From assembly GCA_021151585.1 (NCBI GenBank), contig JAGKWX010000005.1, forward strand, positions 6,758 through 70,757: 64,000 nucleotides of DNA. Reading direction: 5' to 3'. Position numbers and translations under genes: made by a program. This document shows, piece by piece, positions 27,409 through 36,201 of the stretch; the first letter of the stretch is position 1, and every line of letters begins with the position of its first letter. The notes below the pieces were generated by a model that saw only the letters and a program-made list of their open reading frames with translations, was not told the origin of the DNA and searched no databases. The DNA is from Alphaproteobacteria bacterium (lineage in GTDB: Bacteria; Pseudomonadota; Gammaproteobacteria; JAGOUN01).

Positions 27409-28293
27409 CTAAATACCTAAGTTGACCTTCATGAATTTACGTGTATTTTTCGCTGAGGCGCTAAAGCAATTCATATCAGAATCAGATCCATAAGCAATGA
27501 CCCAACCTTTGTACTGGGCCGCCTTTAAAGCATTGAATAACGGTGTAAAATTCAAAGACCCCTTACCCAACACAGAAAATAAGCCTGCTTCTTTCGCATC
27601 GAAATACGAAAGCCGGTTTTTTTTGGCTTTGCTTAAAATGCGTTTATCAAGATCTTTTAAATAAATATAATTAATGCGACCGGGGTACGCTTTTAACATT
27701 TCGACTGGGTTGATATCTAAAGCAGCAAAATGACCAGTGTCAATCAATAGAGAGAGCTGAGTTTTATGTGTTTTTTCCATTAATTTAGCAATATCTTCTG
27801 CTGAATGAATTATTGTTCCTATGCGAGGTTGGTAGACCACTTGCATATGAGCACCATGTGCTAATTCGGCAATTTTATTCAAACCGTCGATTAAAAGCTT
27901 AAATTGCGCAGTCGTCGCAACAGGCTGCTGTTCTAGCATAGGTTTACTGTTATCTTCAAAAGTATTGTTGGCGCATTCGCATACAACAATCCGTTTAGCG
28001 CCAATCGCATTTAAAAAATGCATATGATCAAGAAAACGATTGATAGTGTCGTTGAATCTGTTTTTATCTGTAAAATGGCTATGAAATTGTGAACTAGCAA
28101 TTTTGATGCCGTGTTGTTTTAGGCTGTTTTTCAATAAAAAAGGATCCTGAGGAAAACGTTGAGATAATTCGCAGCCATCAAAATTAGCTTTACTAATACT
28201 ATCCATAGTATCGTTTAATGCTGAATGGTTAAAAGTATTTTGCCATGTAAGTGGAGCGATTCCGAGTTGAATCGACGGAAGATGTTGGTGCAT
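27409..28293 (-). CDS. TIM-barrel sugar isomerase/epimerase, IolE-like
   Basis: A 294-residue AP-endonuclease-2-fold protein. GIAPLTWQN at the start and INYIYLKDLDKRIL..KKNRLSYFDAKEAGLFSVLGKG near residues 222-262 follow the pattern of inosose dehydratase (IolE) and related enzymes, with metal-binding Glu, Asp and His residues (VVYQPR, LLIDTGH). No inositol genes are nearby, so the substrate is uncertain. The ATG at 28293 has GAGG six bases upstream and is preferred over one four codons earlier. It stands alone, convergent with bamD. Confidence 0.8.
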   Translation of the reverse strand: MHQHLPSIQLGIAPLTWQNTFNHSALNDTMDSISKANFDGCELSQRFPQDPFLLKNSLKQHGIKIASSQFHSHFTDKNRFNDTINRFLDHMHFLNAIGAKRIVVCECANNTFEDNSKPMLEQQPVATTAQFKLLIDGLNKIAELAHGAHMQVVYQPRIGTIIHSAEDIAKLMEKTHKTQLSLLIDTGHFAALDINPVEMLKAYPGRINYIYLKDLDKRILSKAKKNRLSYFDAKEAGLFSVLGKGSLNFTPLFNALKAAQYKGWVIAYGSDSDMNCFSASAKNTRKFMKVNLGI

Positions 28294-28355
28294 ATGTGAC
28301 CTCAATAACTGATCTATTACAAAGTATATAGGGACTATGGGGCAGATTTCAACCT

Positions 28356-29036
28356 TTAGAATGAGTATGGTAGCGGCAGCATGATAATAACGGAATTATT
28401 TACCATGGCCGCACTATTTTCAATTTCATTTACAAACAGAAAAATAGTTTTGTCTGTTTGTTTGCAAACATCAATCACGCTACCTGTTATTTTTTGGCTT
28501 GAATCTAAAATGTCATCATTAATGTTTACATCACTGGATGCTTCACCTAAGTACATATGATGCTTTAATACTCCTTTAAAATGCAAACGAGCAATAATTT
28601 CTTGTCCTAAATAGCAACCTTTTCTAAAGCTTATTGCGCCAGGGATGAGGTGTAAATTTAAGCGTTGAGGAATAAATTTTTCACTTGTTTCAGGGTAAAT
28701 ATTGGGGATGCCCGAGGTAATTTTTTTAGCTTTGTCATTGACATTTGGTGATAAGTCGTATGATTGACTTAGTTTATCTGTAACAATGCATCGAGAAAAT
28801 TTAGCATATTTTTCTAAATGACTTAGCGCAATTATTTTAACAGACTCTGGAAGTTTCAAGATAAATCGTTGCTCATCTATCATCAAAATATCGGCGACAA
28901 AGATAACGCGCCCTTGCAGATTGCAGCATGCGGTTAATTGCTCTGTATTGTACGTTAATTGATTAACATCACAGGTTAATTGGCCTTGTAAAAACTTTTT
29001 TGCGCCATCACCATAGCATTCAATAGCTGATATCAT
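28356..29036 (-). CDS. ygfZ: YgfZ/GcvT-like iron-sulphur cluster repair protein
   Basis: A 226-residue folate-binding protein of the GcvT fold that supports Fe-S enzyme assembly, especially radical SAM enzymes. GDGAKKFLQGQLTCDVNQL at the start and the signature KGCYLGQEIIARLHFKG (with the conserved Cys) near residue 145 are diagnostic. The start is placed at 29036, where its ATG overlaps the gph stop as ATGA, as at other junctions of this operon. An upstream in-frame ATG at 29075 would overlap gph by 43 bp. Last gene of the long minus-strand operon. Confidence 0.9.
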   Translation of the reverse strand: MISAIECYGDGAKKFLQGQLTCDVNQLTYNTEQLTACCNLQGRVIFVADILMIDEQRFILKLPESVKIIALSHLEKYAKFSRCIVTDKLSQSYDLSPNVNDKAKKITSGIPNIYPETSEKFIPQRLNLHLIPGAISFRKGCYLGQEIIARLHFKGVLKHHMYLGEASSDVNINDDILDSSQKITGSVIDVCKQTDKTIFLFVNEIENSAAMVNNSVIIMLPLPYSF

Positions 29037-29692
29037 TTGAGGTAATCCAAAATTTCTAGCGGTGAATGTATCCATGCAGTAGGTTGAAATTGGCTGTTTT
29101 TAATATCTTGTGTACCATATCCATAAGCTACAGCCAGTGATGAGATATGTGCATTATGAGCTGCTTGGATATCCATAATGGTATCGCCAACAAACCAGCA
29201 ATTTTCTGGCATCAAATTTAACTTTTCGCAGGCATATAATAATGGTGCAGCCGAAGGTTTAGGCGCGCTAGCAGTGTCACAACCAACGATGCAATGCGCG
29301 GTTTGCAATAATGGAAAGTGTTCTGCTGACTGTATGGCTCCTGCTTCAGTTTTATTTGTTACAATACCCCAAATAATATTACGTTTATTGAGAGTTTCTA
29401 GTAATTCAGTAATGCCTTCAAAAAAAGTTGTTCCTTGGTGTTTACGATGTAGATAAATTTCACGAAATGCATCACGAAAAGTTTCGTATGCTACGTGTGG
29501 GACATACTCTGTTACTAGCTCGTTAAAAATAGCTTCTGAACCATAACCAACGACTCGTCTAGCTTCTTCTAGCGTAAATTTTTTTGTTGGTTGATAGCGT
29601 TGAACCACCTCATTGACCGCCATGGTTAAATCATGGGCGGTATCGAGTAATGTGCCGTCTAAATCAAATAGAATTGCGTTCTGCGTAGACAA
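29033..29692 (-). CDS. gph: Phosphoglycolate phosphatase (HAD family)
   Basis: A 219-residue HAD hydrolase that removes phosphoglycolate formed during DNA repair and possibly other small phosphates. LFDLDGTLLDTAHDL at residues 8-22 holds the nucleophile and acid Asp residues; GIVTNK is motif II, CWFVGDTIMDIQAA motif IV. The start codon is TTG, supported by AAAGGTG seven bases ahead. It overlaps ubiG by 29 bp. The ubiG-gph order is conserved in gammaproteobacteria. Confidence 0.9.
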   Translation of the reverse strand: MSTQNAILFDLDGTLLDTAHDLTMAVNEVVQRYQPTKKFTLEEARRVVGYGSEAIFNELVTEYVPHVAYETFRDAFREIYLHRKHQGTTFFEGITELLETLNKRNIIWGIVTNKTEAGAIQSAEHFPLLQTAHCIVGCDTASAPKPSAAPLLYACEKLNLMPENCWFVGDTIMDIQAAHNAHISSLAVAYGYGTQDIKNSQFQPTAWIHSPLEILDYLK

Positions 29693-30392
29693 GATAATTC
29701 ACCTTTATATCTTTATGTAAATAATACTCTTTGGTTAATGGGTTGTAGCCCATGCCAGACATAGCTTTAAGATCAATTTGTGCCGAACAGCACCATTGTT
29801 GTAATTCAGATGGTTTTATTAGTTTTTTATATTCGTGTGTTCCTTTTGGTACAAGCTTTAATACATGCTCTGCAATAAATAATGCTTTTATAAAAGCCTG
29901 TGCTGTACGATTGATGGTTGAGAAAAATATTTTTCCATTAGGTTTTAGCAAGCTACTTAATGTTTTAATTAAGCTGGCTGGATCTGGAATATGTTCTAAT
30001 AATTCCATACACGTAATTGCATCAAATAAGGGGGGCTGGCTACCGTAGATTTTTGACCTCGATACGGCAAAGTCTTCTGCGGTAGTTGCAAGATACTCGA
30101 TAGATATATTTGATTCAAGCGCGTGTAATTTAGCTACTTGAATTAAGCTATCATTGGCATCAATCGCTGTGACCTTGGCTTGTAATGCTGCTAACGATTC
30201 CGATAAAATCCCGCCGCCGCACCCCACATCTAAAATGGTTATATTTTCCATATTGCCAATATAATTGCGAATAAATTGTAGGCGAACTGGATTTATATCG
30301 TGCAAGGATTTGAGAGGGCCATTAGGATCCCACCAAACACTTGCTTGCTGATCAAATTTATTAAGTTCATTTTGGTCGTAATTATTATGCAT
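29664..30392 (-). CDS. ubiG: Ubiquinone biosynthesis O-methyltransferase
   Basis: A 242-residue SAM-dependent methyltransferase for both O-methylations of ubiquinone synthesis. NKFDQQASVWWDPNGPLKSLHDINPVRLQFI is the family-specific N-terminus, ILDVGCGGGILSESLAAL near residue 54 the SAM-binding motif I, and ITCMELLEHIPDPASLIK motif post-II. The gene overlaps rmuC by 8 bp at its start and gph by 29 bp at its end, so all three are co-translated. Confidence 0.96.
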   Translation of the reverse strand: MHNNYDQNELNKFDQQASVWWDPNGPLKSLHDINPVRLQFIRNYIGNMENITILDVGCGGGILSESLAALQAKVTAIDANDSLIQVAKLHALESNISIEYLATTAEDFAVSRSKIYGSQPPLFDAITCMELLEHIPDPASLIKTLSSLLKPNGKIFFSTINRTAQAFIKALFIAEHVLKLVPKGTHEYKKLIKPSELQQWCCSAQIDLKAMSGMGYNPLTKEYYLHKDIKVNYLVYAERNSI

Positions 30393-31365
30393 CGTTTTGC
30401 TCGGTAATATCTAATTGTTCGATTTGATTAAATCGACTTGTGATTTTTTTTGCTGATTTATGTACATTATCCGCATCTTCGCGTGCTTGGTCAATGTGTT
30501 TTACAAGATTATCCATTCGACTTTGAAAACGTGAGAAATCTTGACTCAATGCCAGCAAATGCTTCTGAATGATATGCATTTGTTCTCGCGTATCGGCATC
30601 TTTTAAGACCGCGCGAGCTGTTGTTAAAATGGCCATCATCGTAGTCGGTGAAACGAGCCAAATACGTTTTTGCTGAGCATAGTCAACGATATCACCATAA
30701 TTAGCATGAATATCAGCAAATATAGCCTCGGCCGGAATAAACATCATGGCTCCGTCAGCTGTCTCACCAGGAATAAGGTATTTTTCAGCAATCGCTTGAA
30801 TATGAATTTTTAAATCTTGGCGGAATTGTTGTTGTAGTTGTTTTAGCGTTATGTCATGGTGATTTTCTATGCTTGTTAATTTACGGTAGGTTTCTAAAGG
30901 AAATTTCGCATCTATGACAACGTTTCCAGTCGGCTGCGGTAACAACAGTAAACAATCGCAGCGTTTGCCGTTGCTTAAGGTGTGTTGCATAGAAAAATTG
31001 CGTTCTGGCAACATATTTTTTATCAGACCAGATAGTTGGACTTCGCCAAAAGTTCCTCGGGAGCGTTTATCGTCTAAAATGGATTTTAGATTAATAACGC
31101 TTGACGATAATTCCGCCATTCGTTTTTGGGCTTCATCGATAACCGTTAATCTCTGAATAATATTGCTCATTGTCGTAGAGTTTTTTTCTTGCAGATTTTG
31201 CCATTGTTCGCTTGTTTTTTCTCGATGTTCTGCAAGCGATAATTTTAACTCTTCACGTAAAGTGTGGATTTCTTTAAGCTGCTCTTTGCTTTCACGCGTA
31301 ATCACGGGAATTAATATGATAATGCCAATAATGACAAGAATTAATAAAATAATTGTTAAAGTCAT
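30385..31365 (-). CDS. rmuC: DNA recombination protein RmuC
   Basis: A 326-residue protein with an N-terminal membrane helix (TLTIILLILVIIGIIILIPV), a coiled-coil region and a restriction-endonuclease-fold domain: KRSRGTFGEVQLSGLIKNMLPERNF and GNVVIDAKFPLETY with the PD-(D/E)xK-like core. RmuC limits rearrangements at inverted repeats in E. coli and has been linked to phage defence. The ATG at 31365 is preferred: AGGTGA lies upstream and its ATGA overlaps the stop of the preceding transporter gene. E. coli RmuC is longer (475 residues); this is a compact form. Confidence 0.9.
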   Translation of the reverse strand: MTLTIILLILVIIGIIILIPVITRESKEQLKEIHTLREELKLSLAEHREKTSEQWQNLQEKNSTTMSNIIQRLTVIDEAQKRMAELSSSVINLKSILDDKRSRGTFGEVQLSGLIKNMLPERNFSMQHTLSNGKRCDCLLLLPQPTGNVVIDAKFPLETYRKLTSIENHHDITLKQLQQQFRQDLKIHIQAIAEKYLIPGETADGAMMFIPAEAIFADIHANYGDIVDYAQQKRIWLVSPTTMMAILTTARAVLKDADTREQMHIIQKHLLALSQDFSRFQSRMDNLVKHIDQAREDADNVHKSAKKITSRFNQIEQLDITEQNDA

Positions 31366-32195
31366 GAGATCACCTGAGAATCGGAATAAAATAAGGGAAT
31401 GGTTTGTTGCCAAATGGCATAATTTGTTTTTGTATTTAATTGAGGGTACTGTTTAATCACAATGTTCCATGCTTCATCTGGGCGTTGTTTTAAGTATAAA
31501 GTTGAGTCTTGTAGTGCTTTTAAAAAAGCAGTATCCGCAGAAGTTTTTTCACCGGATGAGCCAATAAAAATTAATTCACTGTAAGGCGAAATACCAAAGT
31601 TCTCTGGGTAAAGCATCTGTGGTTTAAAGCCGTGTTCTTGTAAGACAACTGGCTCAACGTTGCGCATCATGCCAATTGCCAAGTCAATTTTTTTCATCAT
31701 CAGAGCTTGCGTTAAACTATAATGCACATTAATTAATGTCACATCATCTACTGTTAAATTTGCTGATTTTAATACGGCTTTTAATAATTGGAATTCATCA
31801 CTTGCGTCGCTATAGCCTATACGTTTGCCTTTTAAATCTTTGGCGGAGTGTATACCAGAGCTGGGTAAATAAACAAGGCAATCTAATGGAGATTTAATCA
31901 GCGTCCCGATTTGTTGAATAGGTAAATGTTGTTTGGTTTGTTGCTGATAATGCGGTTGGTAAGTAATTGCTAAATCAACTTTTTTTAGAGCGACTAATTT
32001 CGCGGAGTCAGTGTTGTCGCTGGGCTCTATCAGTTCAATATCTAGGCCATATTTATTAAAATCGCCGTTGCTTATAGCTAATAACACGGGCGCATGATTG
32101 GGATTAATATACCAATCGAGTAATAAAGATATTTTTTCTGCATATACATATTGCGTCAACAGTAGCGCTAATAAAAAAAGAAATTTCTTTACCAT
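31362..32195 (-). CDS. ABC transporter substrate-binding protein, ThiY/NMT1-like
   Basis: A 277-residue periplasmic binding protein with signal peptide (FLFLLALLLTQYVYA). The start of the mature part, KISLLLDWYINPNHAPVLLAISNGDFNKYGLDIELIEPSD, has the pattern of ThiY-like binding proteins for thiamin pyrimidine precursors, and DLAITYQPHYQQQ follows. No thiamin riboswitch is visible before the operon, so the substrate is inferred only from similarity. ATGA overlap with rmuC downstream and a 7-bp overlap with the permease upstream show tight coupling. Start assigned at MVKKFLF. Confidence 0.82.
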   Translation of the reverse strand: MVKKFLFLLALLLTQYVYAEKISLLLDWYINPNHAPVLLAISNGDFNKYGLDIELIEPSDNTDSAKLVALKKVDLAITYQPHYQQQTKQHLPIQQIGTLIKSPLDCLVYLPSSGIHSAKDLKGKRIGYSDASDEFQLLKAVLKSANLTVDDVTLINVHYSLTQALMMKKIDLAIGMMRNVEPVVLQEHGFKPQMLYPENFGISPYSELIFIGSSGEKTSADTAFLKALQDSTLYLKQRPDEAWNIVIKQYPQLNTKTNYAIWQQTIPLFYSDSQVIS

Positions 32196-32923
32196 GTTAT
32201 CCACCGTTTAGCAGAGATGTCAACTAAAAAATATAAAGCCAGGCTCATGCATACTAAAACGCTAAGCGATGCAAATAGGATATTAGTTTCCAGGCGGGCA
32301 TTTGCATTTAACATAAGATAACCTAATCCTTGGCTAGATCCAACCCACTCACCAATAATCGCTGCTAATGGAGCTATTACAACGGAAATACGTAAACCGC
32401 TGGCAAAGTAAGGTAGTGCATAAGGTAAGTGAATATAGCGCATGCTATTTATTTTTTTGCTGTTCATCAATTTTGCCATATCTAGATATTCTGACGGCGT
32501 TTTATTTAGGCCATCAAATAATGCGCAGGTCATGGGAAAAAAAATCATCATGATGACAATGATAATTTTTGATCCTATACCAAATCCAAACCATAATATT
32601 AAAATTGGTGCAATTGCAAAAGTAGGAATTGCTTGGCTGAGCAAGAGTAGGGGTAGAAAAAATAATCGTAAGGGTTGTGCAAGTATCAAAATAATAGCTG
32701 ATGCTATTGCGAATAATCCGCCAAAAAATAACCCGGCTAGCGTTTCGTATAACGTGATGGAAGCGTGATAAAAAATATTTGATGAATTTTCGCATAAACT
32801 TAGAAAAACTTTATCAGGTGCTGGTAAAATGTAATTAGGCAATTGCAAGGTTGTGCAGGCAATTTTCCAGCTTGTGATCAGCAAAACTAAGCTTAAAAAA
32901 AAGCGTACAGTACTGTGTGTCAT
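32189..32923 (-). CDS. ABC transporter permease
   Basis: A 244-residue inner-membrane permease with about six helices. SQAIPTFAIAPILILWFGFGIGSKIIIVIMMIFFPM and the EAA loop (EYLDMAKLMNSKKINSMRYIHLPYALPYFASGLRISV) identify it as the SsuC/TauC/ThiX class. The start at 32923 gives MTHSTVRFF and an ATGA overlap with the ATPase gene; in-frame codons upstream of it lie wholly within that gene. Partner of the binding protein and ATPase on either side. Confidence 0.88.
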   Translation of the reverse strand: MTHSTVRFFLSLVLLITSWKIACTTLQLPNYILPAPDKVFLSLCENSSNIFYHASITLYETLAGLFFGGLFAIASAIILILAQPLRLFFLPLLLLSQAIPTFAIAPILILWFGFGIGSKIIIVIMMIFFPMTCALFDGLNKTPSEYLDMAKLMNSKKINSMRYIHLPYALPYFASGLRISVVIAPLAAIIGEWVGSSQGLGYLMLNANARLETNILFASLSVLVCMSLALYFLVDISAKRWITW

Positions 32924-33648
32924 ATTGGCTCTGTTATTTGATGCTTTGCTTCTATTAACTGTTGCATCAGTATAGGGTAGCATTGCATGACTTCGTTATT
33001 TTCTATATCTCTCGGTGCGTCAGACCTTAGACTTAATGATTCGTGATAACTTACCGGCTTGCCGTGTAACACAATAATTTGATCACATAAACGTAATGCT
33101 TCGAGTGGGTCATGGGTTACTAGTACAACAGTTTTGCCGGTAAAATGTTGTCTTGCATAATTTTGTACTTCCTGTGTTGTGATGGCATCCAAGCCTGAAA
33201 ACGGTTCATCCATTAAAACGATATCACTATCTTCGTACATCGTTCGTGCAATGATCACGCGTTGACGCTCTCCGCCAGATAATTGTTTGGGCTTTGCATG
33301 ACTGATGCCATTTAAATCAACTTTCTCTAACAGATTTCTCGCTTTTATTTGGCAAGAGGCACTTACTTTTCCCCGTAATAAATCCCCCAATAACACGTTA
33401 TCTAAATTGCACATCCACGGTAATAAGGTAATGTTTTGTGGTAAAAGTGAAATGCTCACCTCGGCATATTTGGTATGAAATTGTTTAGATATTGCATGCA
33501 ATAAAGTGCTTTTTCCGATTCCCGAAGGACCTAAAATAGCTAGCCAGCGGTTTTTTGGGATGCTTAACGAAAAGTTCTGGTATAGAAAATCTGCGCCAGG
33601 GTATTTGATCGAGAAGTGATCAAAAACAAAGTGATGGTCTAATTGCAC
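32920..33648 (-). CDS. ABC transporter ATP-binding protein
   Basis: A 242-residue nucleotide-binding subunit. Walker A GPSGIGKST lies at residues 40-48, the signature LSGGERQRVIIARTMYE at about 123-139, Walker B DIVLMDEPFSGLD just after, and the switch His in LVTHDP. SsuB/TauB/ThiZ-like. First gene of the minus-strand operon that goes on through permease, binding protein, rmuC, ubiG, gph and ygfZ. A 16-bp palindrome at 33704-33719 lies upstream. Confidence 0.9.
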   Translation of the reverse strand: MQLDHHFVFDHFSIKYPGADFLYQNFSLSIPKNRWLAILGPSGIGKSTLLHAISKQFHTKYAEVSISLLPQNITLLPWMCNLDNVLLGDLLRGKVSASCQIKARNLLEKVDLNGISHAKPKQLSGGERQRVIIARTMYEDSDIVLMDEPFSGLDAITTQEVQNYARQHFTGKTVVLVTHDPLEALRLCDQIIVLHGKPVSYHESLSLRSDAPRDIENNEVMQCYPILMQQLIEAKHQITEPI

Positions 33649-33703
33649 GGCTCATCATCCTTAAGTTAAACATAAAAACACGCAGTTGCATGCTATTAAA
33701 CAA

Positions 33704-33719
33704 ATTGAGTATGCTCAAT
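33704..33719. promoter_or_regulatory. Palindrome upstream of the ABC-rmuC-ubiG operon
   Basis: ATTGAGTATGCTCAAT, arms of six with a four-base centre, about 55 bp ahead of the ATPase start. Size and position suit a dimeric repressor operator. I looked for a thiamin riboswitch in 33649-33897 on the minus strand and saw none. Confidence 0.4.
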
Positions 33720-33832
33720 CTAAGTCATTTTCTTAGTTGCGACGATTTCAACTGAAAATTTATAATTAAAGGATATCATCTTTTTAGCTATTGTGACAAT
33801 TTGTACTGAATTTTGCTGGATGCACTTAAGTC

Positions 33833-33861
33833 TTGCCAAGTTATTTCGACAGTGGTATCTT
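33833..33861 (+). promoter_or_regulatory. Probable sigma-70 promoter of tRNA-Val
   Basis: TTGCCA at 33833-33838 and TATCTT at 33856-33861 with a 17-bp spacer, ending about 36 bp before the mature tRNA 5' end. Good position for a tRNA leader; no experimental support. Confidence 0.5.
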
Positions 33862-33897
33862 ATCCGACCTGGTTGCCAAAGCAACCTTTAAGATCAT

Positions 33898-33972
33898 AGG
33901 CACGTAGCTCAGTGGTAGAGCACCACCTCGACACGGTGGGGGTCGTTGGTTCGAAACCAATCGTGCCTACCA
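33898..33972 (+). tRNA. tRNA-Val (GAC) with C at position 33
   Basis: A 75-nt cloverleaf with encoded CCA. Acceptor stem AGGCACG/CGTGCCT, D stem GCTC/GAGC with loop AGTGGTA, anticodon stem CCACC/GGTGG, T arm GTTGG-TTCGAAA-CCAAT. The anticodon loop is TCGACAC, which places GAC at 34-36 and A at 37. Position 33 is C where almost all elongator tRNAs have U. The sequence otherwise follows gammaproteobacterial tRNA-Val(GAC), whose usual loop is TTGACAT or similar. Confidence 0.9.
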
Positions 33973-33996
33973 ATTTTTTCCGATAGGTAAACATTC

Positions 33997-34989
33997 ATGT
34001 CCTCTTTGTCTTGGGCAAAACAATGGCAGGAATCATTCAATAATATCGATGATTTACTCGCTTATTTAGAGTTATCACGCGCCCAAGTTCCTGTTTTATC
34101 AGGTGAGATCGATTTTGCATTTAAAGTGCCTAGGCCATTTGCTGAGCGGATGCGAAAAGGGGATCCGTGTGATCCTTTGTTATTACAAGTACTGCCTTTG
34201 TCTAGAGAACTGGATAGTGTCACTGGGTTTACAGTAGATCCTCTTCAAGAAAAAAGCGTTAACCCTGTGCCGGGTTTATTGCACAAGTATAAAAGTCGCG
34301 TTTTAATCACTTTAACCAGTGCTTGTGCGGTGAATTGCCGCTATTGTTTTCGCCGACACTTCCCCTACAAAGAAAATAATCCTGGCACTAAAGGCTGGGA
34401 ATTAATTTTTGATTATTTGCATCAGCATCCTGATATCATTGAGGTGATTTTAAGTGGCGGTGATCCGCTATCGGCATCTGATGATGTGCTGCACAAGTTT
34501 ATTCAGCGCTTGGAAAATATTAGCAGTATAAAATATTTGCGGTTTCATACGCGCGTGCCACTTGTTATTCCTGATCGTATTACGCCTGCATTATTATCAA
34601 TGGTAAAAAATACGCGTTTTAAAGTAACTATGGTGCTACATAGCAATCATGCGAATGAATGGGACAATACTTTGTTATTACCCATGCAACAATTGAGAGC
34701 GGCCAATGTGAATTTGTTAAATCAATCAGTGCTATTAAAAAACGTTAATGATTCTGCAGATGCATTAATTGGGCTTAGTTATCGTTTATATGATATTGGA
34801 GTTATGCCGTATTATTTGCATGTATTAGATAGGGTGGCTGGTGCTGCGCATTTTGATGTCTGTGAACAAACAGCGGTTGAGCTGATGCGTCAAGTTATAT
34901 ATTCTTTGCCTGGGTATTTGGTGCCAAAATTGGTGCGCGAAATGCCGCAGGAGAAGAGTAAAACTCCGATTGATCTATTATTAGCGTAA
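33997..34989 (+). CDS. epmB: EF-P beta-lysylation protein EpmB
   Basis: A 330-residue radical SAM enzyme related to lysine 2,3-aminomutase. It converts (S)-alpha-lysine to (R)-beta-lysine for attachment to elongation factor P. The CxxxCxxC cluster motif is CAVNCRYCFRRHFPY near residue 109, preceded by KYKSRVLITLTSA; EVILSGGDPLSASD and LRFHTRVP follow. It lacks the C-terminal extension of true aminomutases, as EpmB does. Neither efp nor epmA is in the window. Confidence 0.93.
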   Translation: MSSLSWAKQWQESFNNIDDLLAYLELSRAQVPVLSGEIDFAFKVPRPFAERMRKGDPCDPLLLQVLPLSRELDSVTGFTVDPLQEKSVNPVPGLLHKYKSRVLITLTSACAVNCRYCFRRHFPYKENNPGTKGWELIFDYLHQHPDIIEVILSGGDPLSASDDVLHKFIQRLENISSIKYLRFHTRVPLVIPDRITPALLSMVKNTRFKVTMVLHSNHANEWDNTLLLPMQQLRAANVNLLNQSVLLKNVNDSADALIGLSYRLYDIGVMPYYLHVLDRVAGAAHFDVCEQTAVELMRQVIYSLPGYLVPKLVREMPQEKSKTPIDLLLA

Positions 34990-35063
34990 TAAACTTATAC
35001 TTAGGCCGCGCCCTGATCTTATTTAAAAAAAATAGTTAAAGTAGCTGAGAAAAGATTATTAAA

Positions 35064-35139
35064 TGGCTCCCCGAACAGGACTCGAACCTGTGACCCAATG
35101 ATTAACAGTCATTTGCTCTACCGACTGAGCTATCGGGGA
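35064..35139 (-). tRNA. tRNA-Asn (GTT)
   Basis: A 76-nt cloverleaf on the minus strand, acceptor TCCCCGA/TCGGGGA, discriminator G and encoded CCA. The anticodon loop CTGTTAA gives GTT at 34-36 with U33 and A37. D and T arms are regular. It lies between epmB and udk, transcribed away from epmB's end. Confidence 0.97.
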
Positions 35140-35180
35140 ATGCGAAAGTGGGATTATATTAATCCAGCCTTCGCGTAAGG

Positions 35181-35813
35181 TCAAGCATCATTTTCAAGTA
35201 ATTCGCGCATTTTTGCTTTTATCATGTCAATTGCAATACGATTTTCACCGCCACGTGGTACGATTAGGTCTGCATGTAGGCGAGAAGGTTCGATAAAGCG
35301 CAAATACATAGGGCGAACGGTGGCCTCATATTGAGCAATTACGGAGTCTAGAGTGCGAGCGCGTTCAACGATGTCTCGTCTTAATCGGCGGATAAGACAA
35401 ATGTCTAAGGCGGTATCCATATAAATTTTGATATCCATTTGATCACGTAGGGCGGGGTCAACAAACAATAAAATACCTTCTAAGACAATAATTCTGTGCT
35501 GGCCTATGGTTTGGGTTTCAGCGCGACGCACATGCCTTGAATGATCGTATAGTGGGATATTAACATTTTCCCAATTTTGTAATTTCTCCAAATGTTGACA
35601 GAGTAACTCATGATCCAAAGAATTCGGATGGTCATAATTAATATTAGCTCGATCTTCGAAAGATAAATGACCTTGATCTTTGTAATAGGAATCCTCAGAA
35701 ATAACGACGACTTGGTCGCTACCTAATTCATTGACGATATTATTAGCGAGCAAACTTTTGCCCGAGCCAGATGCTCCTGATATACCAATTACAATTGTTT
35801 TATTCTTCATCAT
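35181..35813 (-). CDS. udk: Uridine kinase
   Basis: A 210-residue kinase that phosphorylates uridine and cytidine in pyrimidine salvage. The P-loop GISGASGSGKS lies near residues 9-19, EDSYYKDQGHLSFEDRANINYDHPNSLDHELL follows, then LEGILLFVDPALRDQMDIKIYMDTALDICLIRRLRRDIVERARTLDSVI. The ATG at 35813 is chosen because AAAGGAG precedes it by six bases; earlier in-frame codons fall inside smrB. The two genes overlap by 14 bp. Confidence 0.94.
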   Translation of the reverse strand: MMKNKTIVIGISGASGSGKSLLANNIVNELGSDQVVVISEDSYYKDQGHLSFEDRANINYDHPNSLDHELLCQHLEKLQNWENVNIPLYDHSRHVRRAETQTIGQHRIIVLEGILLFVDPALRDQMDIKIYMDTALDICLIRRLRRDIVERARTLDSVIAQYEATVRPMYLRFIEPSRLHADLIVPRGGENRIAIDMIKAKMRELLENDA

Positions 35814-36201
35814 CAGGGTCTCCTTTATTTTGTTGTTTCTTGAGTAAGACATAAACTGCACCTACGCCACCATCTTTAGGTTTGGCAGAACAAAATGCCA
35901 AAACTTTAGGATGATCTTCGAGATAACGATTAACATAATTTTTTAAAATTGCGCGCGACCCCTTGCCATGAATAACTAATAAATAGCGTGATCGTTGAGC
36001 TAGACAATCTTGAAAAAAATCTTCCAATATGTCTTCGGCTTGCTCTAAATTAAAGCCGTGTAAATCTAATGAATTATCGATAACAAATTGACCACGTTTG
36101 AATTTTTGTAGAGTTTTTCCACCAATACTGGTGTCGGAGGAAAACAAATAACTTTCTGGGGAGACCGATAGGCTAAATTTTAAATAATCTTCGTTATTCA
36201 T
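35800..36201 (-). CDS. smrB: Smr-domain ribosome rescue endonuclease SmrB
   Basis: A 133-residue protein with a C-terminal Smr domain: NSLDLHGFNLEQAEDILEDFF around residues 43-63 contains the LDxH motif and YLLVIHGKGSRAILKNYVNRYL the HGKG motif. E. coli SmrB cleaves mRNA between collided ribosomes. This form has a short N-terminal region. Divergent from prmB, as in E. coli, which supports the assignment. It offers a direct internal comparison for the Smr domain of the repeat protein at 18910. Confidence 0.9.
   Translation of the reverse strand: MNNEDYLKFSLSVSPESYLFSSDTSIGGKTLQKFKRGQFVIDNSLDLHGFNLEQAEDILEDFFQDCLAQRSRYLLVIHGKGSRAILKNYVNRYLEDHPKVLAFCSAKPKDGGVGAVYVLLKKQQNKGDPDDEE

Noticed and set aside
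33649..33897. Thiamin riboswitch before the ThiY-like transporter operon
   Set aside because: On the minus strand I found neither the CTGAGA nor the ACCTG-type core; only a short palindrome is present.
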